Source: Protostelium mycophagum
Taxonomy: Eukaryota > Evosea > Variosea > Protosteliida > Protosteliaceae
DNA: 64,000 nucleotides
Direction: 5' to 3'
Assembly: GCA_002081555.1 (NCBI GenBank)
Contig: MZNV01001755.1
Coordinates: forward strand, 18,333 to 82,332
Below are positions 47,237-59,571 of this stretch, in pieces (the stretch's first letter is position 1; each line of letters begins with the position of its first letter). The position numbers and the translations under genes are program-made. Below the pieces are notes generated by a model, which made no database searches, was not told the origin of the DNA, and was given only the letters and a program-made list of their open reading frames with translations.

Positions 47237-47424
47237 GATCAACGAAGAACTTCCCGATCATGGTTAATATTCTGCGTAAGTATTGATTAAATACAACGAA
47301 TACCCCAAGAGTTACGTAAAACTGTGCATCATGAGGCCAAAACAGAAGAAGCATGAAGACATTAGACAATATACACTGCATGTCATGTCTCAACATCATC
47401 GGCTCCATCCTGTAAAGACGAAAT

Positions 47425-48941
47425 TTATTGTGGTGATGCGGTGTGCTTTCTGAGCGCCATGTTATACAACAACAGCGAATCAGTCAGCTCATCAGAAGGA
47501 ATGTTGATCCACTTCTGCAACGCCTCTCTGCACTCTCCGACCGTCAGATCTACAACTCGTCAGATGCCACGTCAGACGACCGCATCCCCACCTGCGTGGT
47601 CGTAACCCCTGTCAAAAAGAGCATCTCTCAACTCTTCTTCAGTAAGATTCTGCAGGCCACTCTTTCTCAGCTTGTGATCATCCACACGGATGAACTCCAA
47701 GAAGTCAGACAGCTTTTGCCTGTAGAAGCTGCATGACAGTCAGATGGTCATTCCACGTTTGCAGACGTGATGCTTTCACGTTAACGAACGTGTTGAATGT
47801 TGATTTGTTCTCATGGTGTATAACTCAAATGTGTGTCGACATATTAATATTGTCGACATCGTTGTAGACAAGTGTGCACACCTTGCAGGGAGATATCCAC
47901 GTGCCAAGTTGTGATATACAACAAAAGAGATCACTGATCTTCCAGACAGTTGGTTCACATCGCTGTCAAACAAGCTGTACAGCGCGTTTCTACTCTGCTC
48001 ATCCTTCACATTCTGAGATCTGTCAGGTCTATTTTTAGATCTGAAGAATTATGTATTTTGGTTGCCTTTTTTTAAATTTATTTTTGAATTATTATTTATT
48101 TGATATAACTTTTGAATTATTTTTAGAGCTCGTTGTAGAATTAAAATAAACACTCAAGAGATTTCGACAGGAGCTGACCTCTAAAAAGCTTGGACTTCCA
48201 TACTCTGCTGGCTTGATATCTTCGGCAAAGCCTTGTAGTGCTGGTGTGTTTTTCATGCCCTCTCTCAGTCTCTTTATCAGCTCCTCTGTTATCTTCTCTC
48301 TGTTGCTCAAGTTTATTCTCATGTCATTTTCCTGGCACATTTAAACACATTAATGATGGTTTTGTAAAAATCGAGATGACAAATCTGATTTTTTGGACCG
48401 GTGACGAATGAAAGAAATGGATCACCCTCTGTGTTTGTGATTTGAGTGCATTAGGGAGGATGGAAGGGAAAGCAAAGCAGACAAAAGGGATAGTGTAACC
48501 AACTATTGGTATCCAAAAGGCGATGAGAACAGGAGCGGCCTTTCTAAGCTGCAACAGTCAGAAAAAAAGAAAGCCACAGCTGGACAGACCTCGCTGGAAG
48601 TCTTACGAACGTGGATGATCTCGTCTCTTGGTGCCAGCTGGTACAGTTCGTGTCCAAACACGTACTGTGCCTTGATGTCTCTTGCCTTTTTTCTGTCAGA
48701 AAATGGAACTATCTCGTGAAGTTGTCCTCACCTTTTTGTAATCATGGAACAAGATTTTGCTGCCGCTGATGAAAGGTGCCATAGCAGTCTTTAATTTCTG
48801 AAGAGCAGTCTGCACTTCTTGGCTGTGCGTACTAGTTTCAGAGGAGGCCAAGCGGTTGGGAAGGACATTTGGTCTTGAAATCGTGATCCTCTGACTCTTG
48901 GCGAGATTTGGTAGTTGCCCTCTGAAGAGAAGACTGTTCAT
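47425..48941 (-). CDS. LETM1-like mitochondrial inner-membrane protein, copy 2
   Basis: Tandem paralogue of the preceding gene, with long stretches nearly identical in nucleotide sequence (for example 46440-46620 versus 48165-48335, and 46828-46990 versus 48528-48690). Start MNSLLFRGQLPNLAKSQRI; helix APVLIAFWIPIVGYTIPFVC with FAFPSILPNALKS; C-terminal ADLTVGECREALQKWINIP. The GEI of copy 1's helix is GYT here. A 42-nt GT-AG intron (47550-47591) ending GTTGTAG occupies the site where copy 1 has the 48-nt segment. Confidence 0.78.
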
Positions 48942-49815
48942 GGTTGGAATGTCGCTAATATGACAAATCACCGAAGATCTGTCTCGTTGTTTTCTCAAAT
49001 GAATTTTCCATCTTTGGGGCCAGCCTTTTTTCAGGAGACAAGGAAAGGTCAGGAAATGGCCTAATCCTTTCTTCAGGCAAAGACTAATTTCAGGAAGTGT
49101 CCAAGGATTTTGTTCAATCTCCTGAAACCAGTCGTATGGAAGGCAAGATAATGTTCAATCTACAACGAGGGCGGGGAAATACAAGAAAACCGTTTTTCGT
49201 CTTTAGAGATCGATGAAACTCCCAAGGATCAATGTCTTCCCTTCTCTGGAGGGATAGATATGTTGTTGCCATCTTTTTCCACATCATAGCAAAATAATGC
49301 ACTGCGATTCTTCCCTTTGCCCTCTTTCCAACTGGCCACACAAATTCTCTGGGGTAGCCTTTCAGTAGATCAGAAGAGCAATGAAAGTTAACAAGCTGGA
49401 GTTATCTTGTTGATGCATTAGAGAATGATGCATGACACATGACATGTTGCATAACAAAATCACGCTGAGCCTGACTCTACAATGAGTCTATTTGGAGAAT
49501 GGTTGCCGTCTGAAACTTTTATTTGAAAATATATTATTACCCGGCGGACACGGATTTGTACAAAGTAAGGTGGTGAATCCAACCTTCTTCGGAGATGACC
49601 AACACGCAACCAGAGAATTAAAGATTGCAGGAACACATCGGAACAAAATATTTGCGGTAGCTAACCGCAAAATTTACGTTGAGGTTCTTATCCAGATTCT
49701 CCGAATGTTATTTTAGGTACGGTATTACGGTTTTGGACGCAATCTGAGCGGTAGGCACGGATTTAGAGCTCTGGAGTGGAAGCGATCACTTTCAAGAACA
49801 CACTGGGAAAAAGAG
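48942..49815. other. Intergenic region
   Basis: No supported gene. A plus-strand frame (49492-49716) with KLLFENILLPGGHGF has no ATG and no known domain. GCGGTAGCTAACCGC (about 49662) and GGTACGGTATTACGG are examples of the dispersed GCGG/ACCG words. Confidence 0.4.
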
Positions 49816-50618
49816 ATGGTCAACATCAAGCTCATCGTCGCAATCTCTGGGGCCGCGTTGACTCTATTGGCACTGCTCCTGCTCTTTGCCGGTCCACTTT
49901 ATGCCACAAAGTTGCAAGCCGATGCAGAATCGGCAGCCTTGAATGACAATTATCGTTATGACGGCAGCAGTGGCGGTGCTAGAGGCAAGAGACTTTTTGA
50001 AGCAGAGGAGGTCTTCGCCAAGAGACAATCTTTCGGCAACAGCTGTAGGGAGGATGAACTGTACGATGACTAACAGATGCAGATAACATCCCCCCTCCTC
50101 TTGATATTTCCGGCCCAACTCAACCTTCTCTCTATACTGTCGGCTTCGTCTTTGTGGGCGTGGTCACGGCTTTTGGTGCTTTGGGAAACCCAAGCAACAG
50201 ACAGGTTTTCGCCTTCGCGGTGAGCACCCCGCCATCTCTAATGATCTGACCTCCTCAGTCCTCTCTCTTCACATCATCCACCATCTTTGTGTCCTTCTTC
50301 ACTTTTGTTGGTTACCTGATACAGGACGCATTCTACAGCTCCAATAACCTCTGTCCCAAAAGACAGTACACTTTTGCTTGTGTTCAATACGGCCTCTTCA
50401 CCGCCGGTTTCTTCTTTCTCATGCTTGGACAGGTTCGATTGAACGAACACTTGTCATTCTAAATGTAAAAGGGTGCATTATTGTTCATCGCCATCTGCGC
50501 GATCAAGGAGGATTGGGGGATCCAGAACAACCAACCGTACCAATCATACAATCAAACACCCACACCCTCACTTCACGCCTCTGCTCCTCAGGCCTCCAAC
50601 TCTCACAACAAATATTAG
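49816..50618 (+). CDS. Four-helix membrane protein of unknown family
   Basis: First exon MVNIKLIVAISGAALTLLAL with an extracellular loop (RYDGSSGGARGKRLFEAEEV). A phase-1 intron leads to PPPLDISGPTQPSLYTVGFV and helix VFVGVVTAFGALGN. Further helices are FTSSTIFVSFFTFVGYLIQD and FACVQYGLFTAGFFFLMLGQ, then a final GALLFIAICAIKEDW and a Tyr/Asn/Pro-rich tail (NQPYQSYNQTPTPS). Topology resembles MARVEL/tetraspan proteins; no family assigned. The last intron is short. Confidence 0.65.
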
Positions 50619-50663
50619 TATGCAGAGATCACCACTGAAGTCAATCATCAATGAAGATCATCG

Positions 50664-53576
50664 TCATTTTATTTTTCGATCCTTCCTCCTCTTTACGACC
50701 GGTGGATCATGCAAACTGGTCTTCTGGGGCGCTTCTACTTCTCTTGTCTTCTGTAGTGCCTCTTCGATGACCTTCAGAAGCTCATCACATCCGTCACCTC
50801 TAAGTGCGGAGAGTGTCACAATCTTCGGGCCGTTCGTGGCATCCTCTGCCAACTTCTTTGCGAGAAATCCGTCCTCTACAACGGTTCAGCATTCTGAACA
50901 CCAAATTTCCATGAAATTTCCAGTAAATTTTGTGGAAATATCACCTAATAGGTCGACCTTATTCCAGACTTGAATGTGATGATCGTATGCATTGGACGGC
51001 AGATCCATCGTGCTCAGAATCTGCTCCACATTCTTACTCTGGTATTCTGTCTCCACCTACACGTGTCAAAATGACACCATTGATATATTGTCATGGTGAT
51101 GTCTTGACCGATGAACATTGTCATGAGGATCGTCAAGATTGTCTTACATGATGGATGTCCCTCACATGCATGATCAAATCCGCAGAGGACACCTGGAAAT
51201 TTCAATAAAAAACACCTAAATTTCTGTGAAATTTCATCGGAAATTCACCTCTTCGAGAGTCGACCTGAAAGCTGTGTACAATATTTTTGGCAGGTCGCTT
51301 ATAAACCCCACTGTGTCACTGAGTAGTACCTTCTGTCCTGACGGAAGTGTCACCCTGATATTTCTCAGAAAATTCGTTCTTAGCATCTTCTCGCGGTAAT
51401 GTGACCGTAACGATCGCGGTTATTACCGTAATGATCGCGAATTACGAGAATTCACATTTGGAGGCAAAGTACCAAAAATGGGCAAAAGGGTAAAAAATGT
51501 GATTTTGGCGTTCTACAACGATAGAAAATATCATGAATTTACTGACCCTCTGAGGCGGGGGTCGAGGGAGGTGAAAACCTGGGTTTTATATCAATGAAAA
51601 CTCCTAAAATAGATAGTTCGAATTGCAAAGATAAAACTAAACATTTCTTCTCCACGAAAGAATGTGCGTTAATAACCGCGCAAAAGTACGTTATGAAACC
51701 TACCTGATCTTTGCTCTCCAGCTCAGACCCGGTGAGTCTGTTGATGAGTGCGGATTTTCCCGCATTTGTATATCCCACCACAGCGACCACTGGAAATCCT
51801 GTTTTCTCTCTGCTATTCCTCTGTGCTGTGGGATTCTTCAGTAAAAAAGAGAAAAAAGGATAGAAATAGAATTAAAATTTTACATTTCATTTTTTTTATT
51901 TTTTTTAATTATATTTCTTAAGTACATTAAATAATATTACATAATAATTAAAAAACATTTTATATTTTTTAATGAAATTTTATAATTTATTTTTTGATGT
52001 ATAATTTTCGTCATAATATTTTTGTCACCTTCTCTTCTTTTCTGTATGGCTTCAAGTTCCAATTTAATTTTTCTTTCTCTTTGTTGTATTGTCCTTTTTT
52101 TTATTTCCAATTTAGTTTCCCCGTAACCGCTCACACCCATAGTACCTTTTCATCGCAATGAGAATCGCACATCTACAACGAGACATGAAGATAGCCGAAT
52201 GTTTATGAAATTTCCCGACATTTTCCAAATCTTAAACTGGACCGGAGGTACCGTTATTTCACGGAAATTTCGAGGAAAGTTCTCACCTCCTCTCTGCTGG
52301 TCGATCACGTCAGAAGTGTCACTGTCATAAAGTCTTATTAAGGAGGATCGCTTGTAAGATAAAGAGGCGAGCTCTATCTGTAACTTGGCCTCACGAGAGG
52401 TGGCTCTCTCCCCAAAAATATCCAGAACTAGGTCAAACCTGTCTTTCACCTGATGACGTCATAAATCTTCCGTCAATCTTCCGAGATCATCATATGTTTT
52501 TCCCGCCAAATAAAAAGATGAGATTTTCCCGCCAAAATGAGAGAAATACCTCAAAGTCTTCGTATATCTCATTGAGGGTCGCTTCTTGGAGCGGCGTGAG
52601 AGGGGCGTTTATGTACAAAATATTGGCTCCAACTGACTTGACCAATCTTCCCAGTTCTTCCACCTGAAATTTCTCAGAATTTTTTCAGAATCTTCTTAAA
52701 AATTGTTCAATAATTTTCCGTATCTTTCCAATACATCAAGGACAAAAATTTTAATTTAAAATTTAAATTTAAAATAACCACGAAAGATCAAAAATAAATC
52801 GGAGGCACCTTTCCCTTCCCAAAATAAGTTCTACTTGTAGGACCACCTCTGATGGGCACCACAAGACGCTTTGTCACATTCCACTTGAGTGTATTGCATA
52901 AATTGACTGTTATAGTCATTTGGTTTATAAATTTATTTTTCTCTTCTGATATGGATGTCTTTGTTATTTATTCAATGGAAAAAAATTTGAAGATCCTTTA
53001 CAAATTTTTCTATTACATTATAATAATGTGAATTTTGATCATTCAGATTTTTGATGGAAGAATGAGAAATGTACCAGCTTCATCGACTCTCCATAATGTC
53101 TCTGGCGCTCTCGTCTTTCCAGCCCTCGCAGGATGGACGATCACCACTCGATTGGGAATATCACCACTCTCAACTGCCACTTTCTATGTATACAGATCAG
53201 ATCTACAGTACAGACATCTGTCCTCTACCTTTTTAGGTTTTTCTTTGACTCGGTAGAGGATTTCTTCATCCTCTTCACCCTCTAAATGCCATTAATCAGG
53301 AAATCTTGAGAAAGGCAGATCACCTTCTGTCTCTTCTTCTGCTTCTGGTGGCTCTTCTTGTGCTTCTGGCTCCTCCACACTTCTGGCTCTTCTCTCTGCC
53401 ATATGTTGTCTTTGTTCCTCTTTCTTATTGATTTTGCTGTTTGCCCATAGTGTTGGTGTGCTGTGGTAACATTTTAAGTGTATTTGATTGGCAGTGACAT
53501 TTTGTCGACTGAGAAGTGGAAGAACAAAAGTTGGTCTGTGATTCACAGAAAGGCCTCTGGCAATACCCCTCCACAT
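50664..53576 (-). CDS. GTPBP6: HflX-family GTPase, mitochondrial (GTPBP6-like)
   Basis: Start [20 protein letters not shown] with a likely presequence, then acidic filler ([15 protein letters not shown]). HflX N-terminal domain: [39 protein letters not shown] and [17 protein letters not shown]. Coiled linker: [32 protein letters not shown], then [21 protein letters not shown] domain: [20 protein letters not shown] (P-loop), [20 protein letters not shown] (G3), VWNKVDLLD (G4) and [20 protein letters not shown] (G5). HflX proteins split or rescue ribosomes; this one is probably mitochondrial. Confidence 0.92.
51383..51450. repeat. Hairpin cluster of GCGGTAAT/ACCGTAAC/GATCGCGG words
   Basis: Inside an intron of the HflX gene. 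CTCGCGGTAATGTGACCGTA is followed by ACGATCGCGGTTATTACCGT and AATGATCGCGAATTACGAGA. The ends (TCTCGCGGTAAT, GCGAATTACGAGA) are near-inverted copies, so the whole can fold as a hairpin. Confidence 0.7.
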
Positions 53577-53657
53577 TATCTATGTGAATCAGACGTCATG
53601 TCGTGTTGTAGTTTTACGTATGCATCTTCGGGTCTCATTTTCGTCTGAGAAGACATC

Positions 53658-54863
53658 ATGGCGTCAGGGACTGCTGCCATCAATGATCTGCTGGCTCGTA
53701 TGAAGGTCTTAGAGGACAAATTAGAGAAAGAATCACAGGAGAGACAGAAATTGGCCAGACAGATGGTAGCGCAGCAACATGGAGCTCCAGGTCAGTTTGG
53801 TGACACTCTATAAATGTCGCATCTCTCACTTGAGCTCTTAACCAGCATAGGGTCTGATTCTAAAGGCATGAACACCTCACAGATCACGGCGATTAAGAGA
53901 GAGGTCTTGACAGAGGTGATCTGATGTAATGTATCAACCTTTCCGACTTTCAACAGGTTCTCGAGCAGATCGAAGATGGAAAAAATAATCATGCCAAAAT
54001 TGTTCAATGGATCAAAGAGAAGCTCGGTCCCAATTTAGAGAGAGTGGAAGAGCTTATAGACAGACGTGTGGCACAGAAGCCGGCTGCTGCCACTGCTGCC
54101 ACTGCTGCCGTCACTTCTAAAGTACCAGTAAGTCATGTTTCAATGAACAGTTTGAAATTGAAGATTTTTAATTCCTAGAAAATCGAAATAAGATAAAATA
54201 TTTTAATTCCAAATAATAATATTAAAAATAATAAAAAAAGGCGGGAACACGCACAAGCGTTTTCAACATGGTCGATGAGACACCAATGTCATTCAAATTT
54301 ATGGAAAACGAAAAATCCCAAGGTGAATCTGATGACGTCATGTCGACGTTCTCACTTGTACAGTGTCGACTAATCCTCCCGCCAAAAATACGGAGACGAA
54401 TGTCAGAAATAAATTGCCAGAGGCACCCACCAAAATAATCTTGCCCGCGAAACAGAGTCAGCGTGAGTTAATTTAAATTTAAATTAATTTTAATGTTTAT
54501 TTCGATAAACCCATTTTAATTTTTTATTAAATTCTTTTGGATCTTTCGAAAATTTGATCGAGAAATGATTGAGATGACAGCTCCTTCAAGAAGTAACTCA
54601 TCACTGTCACAAGCGCCAAATGCACCAGTGCCATCTACATCCAACCCAACCCAGGAACAAGTAAATTTACTTTTTGATTTTTCCACGAAAATCTGTGAAA
54701 AAAAGTGCTGATTTGGTGAAATTTCTCCGAAATTCAGAACATATCTACAACGAGCTGAATTTTACAGGTCAGAAAGTCAGAAGTAAAAGGGTACGTAAGT
54801 GATGAAGAATGGAGTGATTCTGATGAGGAAGATCGCGAAGAGAACACCCGCTCAAACAGGTGA
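53658..54863 (+). CDS. Coiled-coil protein with acidic C-terminus
   Basis: Start MASGTAAINDLLARMKVLED opens a short coiled coil (KLEKESQERQKLARQM). Next exons: MNTSQITAIKREVLEQIEDG, KNNHAKIVQWIKEKLGPNLE, an Ala/Thr-rich run (AAATAATAAVTSK), VFNMVDETPMSFKFMENEKS, then low-complexity PSRSNSSSLSQAPNAPVPST and an acidic end VSDEEWSDSDEEDREENTRS. Mostly disordered. No family recognised. Divergent from the HflX gene with 81 nt between ATGs. Confidence 0.55.
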
Positions 54864-54950
54864 AATTTCAACGAATTCTACATGAAATTTCTCTCAGAAT
54901 CTACATGTCTATTACTACCCTCCTGCAATGGAGAATCTACAATTCTCCAG

Positions 54951-56583
54951 ATGGCAGAGCTGTCGCGTGTTCGCGATATCTTGTTGGAGCTCATCTACAA
55001 CGCTTAATTTTTGTACATTCACCGAGAGTGACGTCATCGCAGGAGGGCATTGAAAGACCAATTCGCGCGGGAAAATAGAACCCTCGCCGTGATGGAGGAA
55101 AAAACGATTCCCGAGCCGTTACCATACCGATATGTACACGATGAGAGGGCTATCAAGTTGAATGGTCCGAATTTTATTTTAATAATTTTTTATTTATTTA
55201 TTATCATGAAATATTTGATTTTGTCGGGAATTAAAAAATATTATTTTTGTGATTCTCTTGTAACAAATAAATCAGCAAGAATTTTTTATGTGCGCAAATA
55301 TTTCCACAATTCATTATGGGAGTGATCATGATATTTACAAGCGGTCAATCCAAAGATGGACGCGTACCAGATCCCCTCAACATCCAAGTTAAATCTAGAA
55401 CATTCCCAGCATCTTCTCGACTCTGTGTACAAGGTGACACCCCCCAGGCTGATGGACGAGCTCAGGTGCGTTGTAGATATGAGATCTGTGAGATCTGGAG
55501 TATTGAAATTTCCTAGAAAATTGAACGAGAAAGGCGCCAGAGTGATTTTTGTTCCACCACAAAAAACCTCTCCATTTGTTTTCGGAATCAGAAAATCGGA
55601 CCACCTCTTACCGGTATGTCATACATGTCATCTGTCATGATATGTCAATGTGACATGTGTCAGATCTGTACAGATGGAATGGGAAGATCTCAGATTTTAC
55701 ATCTGGTTTTCCAAGGATTGAAGAGAAGTCTCGGCACTGATACTGGCATTTACCCTCCACACGGTCAGTCACGAATTTTCCCAGAAATTTCTCCAAAACT
55801 CGGTCAAAAATCTTCTCAGAACATTATCTCTTCACCGGCAAAGCCGTAATAACCCGAGTTGTAGACTGTCACATGTCAAATTTGACAGTTGATAGGAGCT
55901 ATTTATGGCTACGATTGTCCCAAAGACCTGAGAGAACTTGACACAGGCGTGGAGCCTGCAGAATATGTCAAATTCCACATGACTCAAGGAGACCTCACAT
56001 CTTCAACTTTTCGCACAGTTTTCGGCCAAGACAAAGCGATGAGGGCGGGAGAGAAGGAGGGTGAGTATCTACATCGTTGTAGACGCGTAATGACCTATGA
56101 ATAGCCAGAAAGATCAACATCAACAAGAAGGATTGGAAGAAAGATGCTGATGCGGTGATGACGATGAACAACTACTTTGATATCTTTTATTACAATTTGG
56201 CGGAGCACAAATTCAAGTTGAAAAAAAAAAACGCAACGGCCACGGTCAATACGGAGGTGAAATTTCACTGAGATTTCGTGGAGATTTCGTGAAATGCTGA
56301 TCCACAAAGGTGCCGAGGGTTATTTTTGCTGTTTTCGGTTCTTCTTTCAGGCTTGTTTTGCACAGAATACTGCAGGTACAAATTGATTCCAAACCGTCTT
56401 TTTGAATTTTAAATTCAGGTGAATGGCGGGAGAATGCTGGAGAACGTGGTGATTCTCGTCTTCCCCTTCCGCGACGAGGCGGGTCTGCTCGCTGCCGGCG
56501 GAAAATTCCAAGAAAAAGAATTGGCGGGAGTCATGTCGACAATGTACAAGATGTACGCTTCTTTATTCGTACCAGTGATATAA
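54951..56583 (+). CDS. Unknown cytosolic protein
   Basis: Exons from the ATG at 54951 give MAELSRVRDILRALKDQ and TLAVMEEKTIPEPLPYRYVH. Then come AYQIPSTSKLNLEHSQHLLD, VYKVTPPRLMDEL, GARVIFVPPQKTSPFVFGI, QILHLVFQGLKRSLGTDTG, IGAIYGYDCPKDLRELDTGV, YVKFHMTQGDLTSSTFRTVF, DAVMTMNNYFDIFYYNLAEH and MLENVVILVFPFRDEAGLLA. The end is MYKMYASLFVPVI. Globular and rich in conserved-looking blocks but not recognised. One 170-nt AT-rich intron is included. Splice junctions are approximate. Confidence 0.55.
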
Positions 56584-56620
56584 AAATCTGGTCTCAAAGT
56601 CTCCAAGTTTAGTTTGGGGT

Positions 56621-58543
56621 TCACGAGGTTCTTAGTTCTGAGATATCAGGGGAGGAAGTGCTGACCTCCTCCTATATCTTGTCAGAATACACCGTTGTAG
56701 ATGGTTAAAATTTTGGCGGGAAATTGGGTGAAATATATTTGGCGGGAAAATTACCTTGGCGAAACCATCGAGGGGAAATTCTTCAAGAGAAGAGGGCGAG
56801 GGCATAAAATGGCCGACATACATCAGCGGCATCCCAAAGATATCTCTCTTTATTGTCGCAAGCAACGTACCTATGACGTCATCAGAACGTTCTTGGAAAT
56901 GTCAAAGAAATGTCAAGGAAATTTCTGGGAAATAACCTGGTATGAAAGTCTCGGCGTGGTGTTCTTTGAAGTATCGGAGTGAGGCGGCCCAACTCCTGGT
57001 GTTAATATTCGTATTAAAAAATCCCTCCTAAAATATGTCAATTTTTGGCGGGAAAATTCAACTTTTGAACTTCACGAGACTCGCGATTGAGATACTTATG
57101 TGACGCTCTACAATCACAACTACAACTCACTTTGATCAGTTGTGCGATGTACTCTCGCATCGTGTTGGCCGAAAAAATCTTCGCGACGCTGATATCATCC
57201 AAAGGGGTGGGTGTGGGGTCTTCGAACCCGGTCAGGTTTCTGAATGCTTCGTTGCAGTACATCACTTGACCGGATCTACAACGTTGTAAATCTTCATCAT
57301 TTTATGATTTTTTTCATGAAAATCTCACCTTAACCAAATAAAAGAGGGGACTTGTATTGCATCAATTGCCATGGATATGGTCTGTAGAGAATTAAAAAAT
57401 GGCGGTGGAAAGGATCGAACCACCGACCTTGATGTTGTCGTGGTAATGACGGATCATCTCTTGCCTCTGCTCTGACGTGACAAAGTTTTTCAACGCTTCA
57501 ATTTTTTTTCCGTTAACTCTCAATGCCCTCTGCCTGTTTTCTTCGGCCTCTGCAGGCGTGAAAACTCCCCTAAATTTCTCAGAAATTTCATGGAATTTTG
57601 GACGTTTGTAGATCCTGGAAATTCACAAAAATTTTCGTGCCGGAAAACCAAAATAAACTTTTGTGGATTTAAGTGATTTTTCGCGATCCGAAAGTACTAG
57701 ATGTCTACAATTCCATAACATATATTTTAAATCCACAAAATACAGAATATAAAAATATACCTCTCGGCCATTACACTGTAAAAACGGGTCACAAACATAT
57801 CCTGAAACCAAAGAGACGGAGGCAAGTCCACTTCTCCAGTATTTTGCTGATTATTCGTTGTAATTGGGTTTGTAGATGGGATCGTGGTCGTTGTAGACTG
57901 CTGGTAGTTGTTATTGTTCGTAAAACTTGATATGGCAGATGGTGTCCTCTGTATCGCTGATGATGGTGAAGAGACGGGAGAAGATGTATTCATGGGGGAT
58001 GATAAAGACATATGCATGGTCGGTGATGTCATCTTTGAGAACATGGAAGGGTTAGGACTGTTGATCTGATTGGGATTGGGCTGATATATAGATCTTGGTG
58101 GTAATGTGGGGTTCATTTGTTGGTTCTTCCATCCTCCCAAATTGTTATTGTTTGTGTTGTAGTTACTGGATTGATTGATTTGTTGAGGTGGTGCGCTCTG
58201 CGGTATTTGTGTCTGCGGCTGCCTTCGTTAATTCTCATGAGAGATGAAAAAACATACGGTAGTTGGAAGTGGCAGATCGAGGGTTTGTGTGTCCAACAAG
58301 TATGACATATCCAAGGGGAATGATTCGCATGTCGGCGAATTGAAAACGGCCATTATACGGTCTGGTGAATTCAGATAAAGAAATGGTGATTATACTTCTC
58401 CCACCAAAAGCCTTCTTCTCTTCTGGATTAACTCCATTCAGGCTGAATTCTATATCTCGACTCTGTTCTACGGGTGCATAGGGTGTAAAGACATTCCCAC
58501 TATTATTCAAAAGGCTATTACTCCTTCACCTGTCAGTTACCAT
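56621..58543 (-). CDS. PAS-domain protein with Asn/Ser/Thr-rich N-terminus
   Basis: Start MVTDSGNVFTPYAPVEQSRD via a 37-nt intron. Next IITISLSEFTRPYNGRFQF, then an Asn/Ser/Thr/Pro low-complexity segment (MHMSLSSPMNTSSPVSSPSS, NNNNYQQSTTTTIPS). A fungal-type PAS module follows: GVFTPAEAEENRQRALRVNG, IDAIQVPSFIWLR, QVMYCNEAFRNLTGFEDPTP, PLDDISVAKIFSANTMREYI and KRDIFGMPLMYVGHFMP. The plan matches PAS-containing regulators such as Ert1/AcuK-type factors without the zinc cluster. A sequence like a tRNA T-arm (GGTTCGATCC) in one exon encodes GGSIL and is not a tRNA. Confidence 0.7.
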
Positions 58544-59571
58544 TTTCCACAGATCGGCCTACTTCGCTTCATCTGTCTTAGAAGATGTCCTGGATCTTTT
58601 CTTTCTCTCTGCATCGACACAATTTGCTGCCTGTCCTCTGCTCAAGCATCGTTGGCATGGCCGATCTTTTCCCATCAGTCCGGATATGATGATCTCTTCA
58701 TATTTTACTTACTATCATCGCAATGTGCGTGTTCTCTCTTACAAGGAGCGCAAGCATTCCGGGTTCTTACTCTTATCATCCCACGTCTGATGTGAATCAC
58801 ACCGTATTTATTTTCTCTGCCAATATTTCAGCATTTCTTTTTTTCACAAAATTCCTTCTGACTCCCACAAAACCCCGAAAGACCTGAATGTACTGATCCA
58901 GCACAACCAGTTCAAAGCTGAGGAGAATCCATCAGCATAATAAACCCTAAGAGATCTAATATCGTCCATTCCTTCGGAGTGCGCGCTTCTGATGCATGAA
59001 CTCATGGCACATTGAGCATAGCAGTCAACGAGAGTATCATCACTTCAGGAGAATAAGAGTGCGAGATGAGTAGCTGGCTCAACAAGATTACAAGATTGGA
59101 TGTTAGATTTCAATTCTGGCTCACTGCTATCCTGGAAACACCATCCAATTTGCACAACTTCATCTGATGTACAGCCGTGGCTTACAAGTGCGAGACTTTA
59201 CCGTGAAGATGAGTTCAATTTCTTGTGTAGATGCTTGTGGTAAAAGGAGGATTTTGCACCATCTTGGCGATGATAGTGACAGTTACATTAATGATGTTTT
59301 GATGTATCATTCTTTAAGTTGATGAGTTGCAGGAGAACTGATAGATCAACTCTTGAATCTTGTAATAATAATTTCACTATTTTTAAATGTCCATCCATTG
59401 AAGTATATCTTATTGCTTCACCAAAACAACATCACCACTCTATTTAGTGCCACTCATTTGATCTGATTTTAATCTTCTGATTGTGGGCCAACGAAAAGTT
59501 ATGTGTATGAAGATCCGAGGATTGATTGATGATAATCTAAAAACGAAATGTGCTCTGTTGAAATAGTATTT
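58544..59571. other. Intergenic region about 1 kb, no frames
   Basis: No reading frame of 60 codons or more on either strand, no tRNA-like fold noticed. It separates the PAS gene's 5' end from the mL43 gene's 3' end. Confidence 0.5.

Larger units (their letters stand above)
45784..48941. repeat. Tandem duplication of a ~1.6-kb LETM1-like gene
   Basis: Two direct copies, offset about 1.7 kb, each with the same exon order. Exons are conserved, introns partly so (the TTGTCGAC... CAAGTG segment recurs near 46199 and 47850), and the 5' flank of copy 1 has diverged. Confidence 0.88.

Noticed and set aside
47133-47408. Minus-strand hydrophobic frame between the LETM1-like copies
   Set aside because: Overlaps the start of copy 1 in another frame and is absent upstream of copy 2.
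57398-57430. tRNA-like T-arm GGTTCGATCC on the minus strand
   Set aside because: No acceptor stem, D-arm or anticodon arm around it; it encodes GGSIL in the PAS gene's reading frame.
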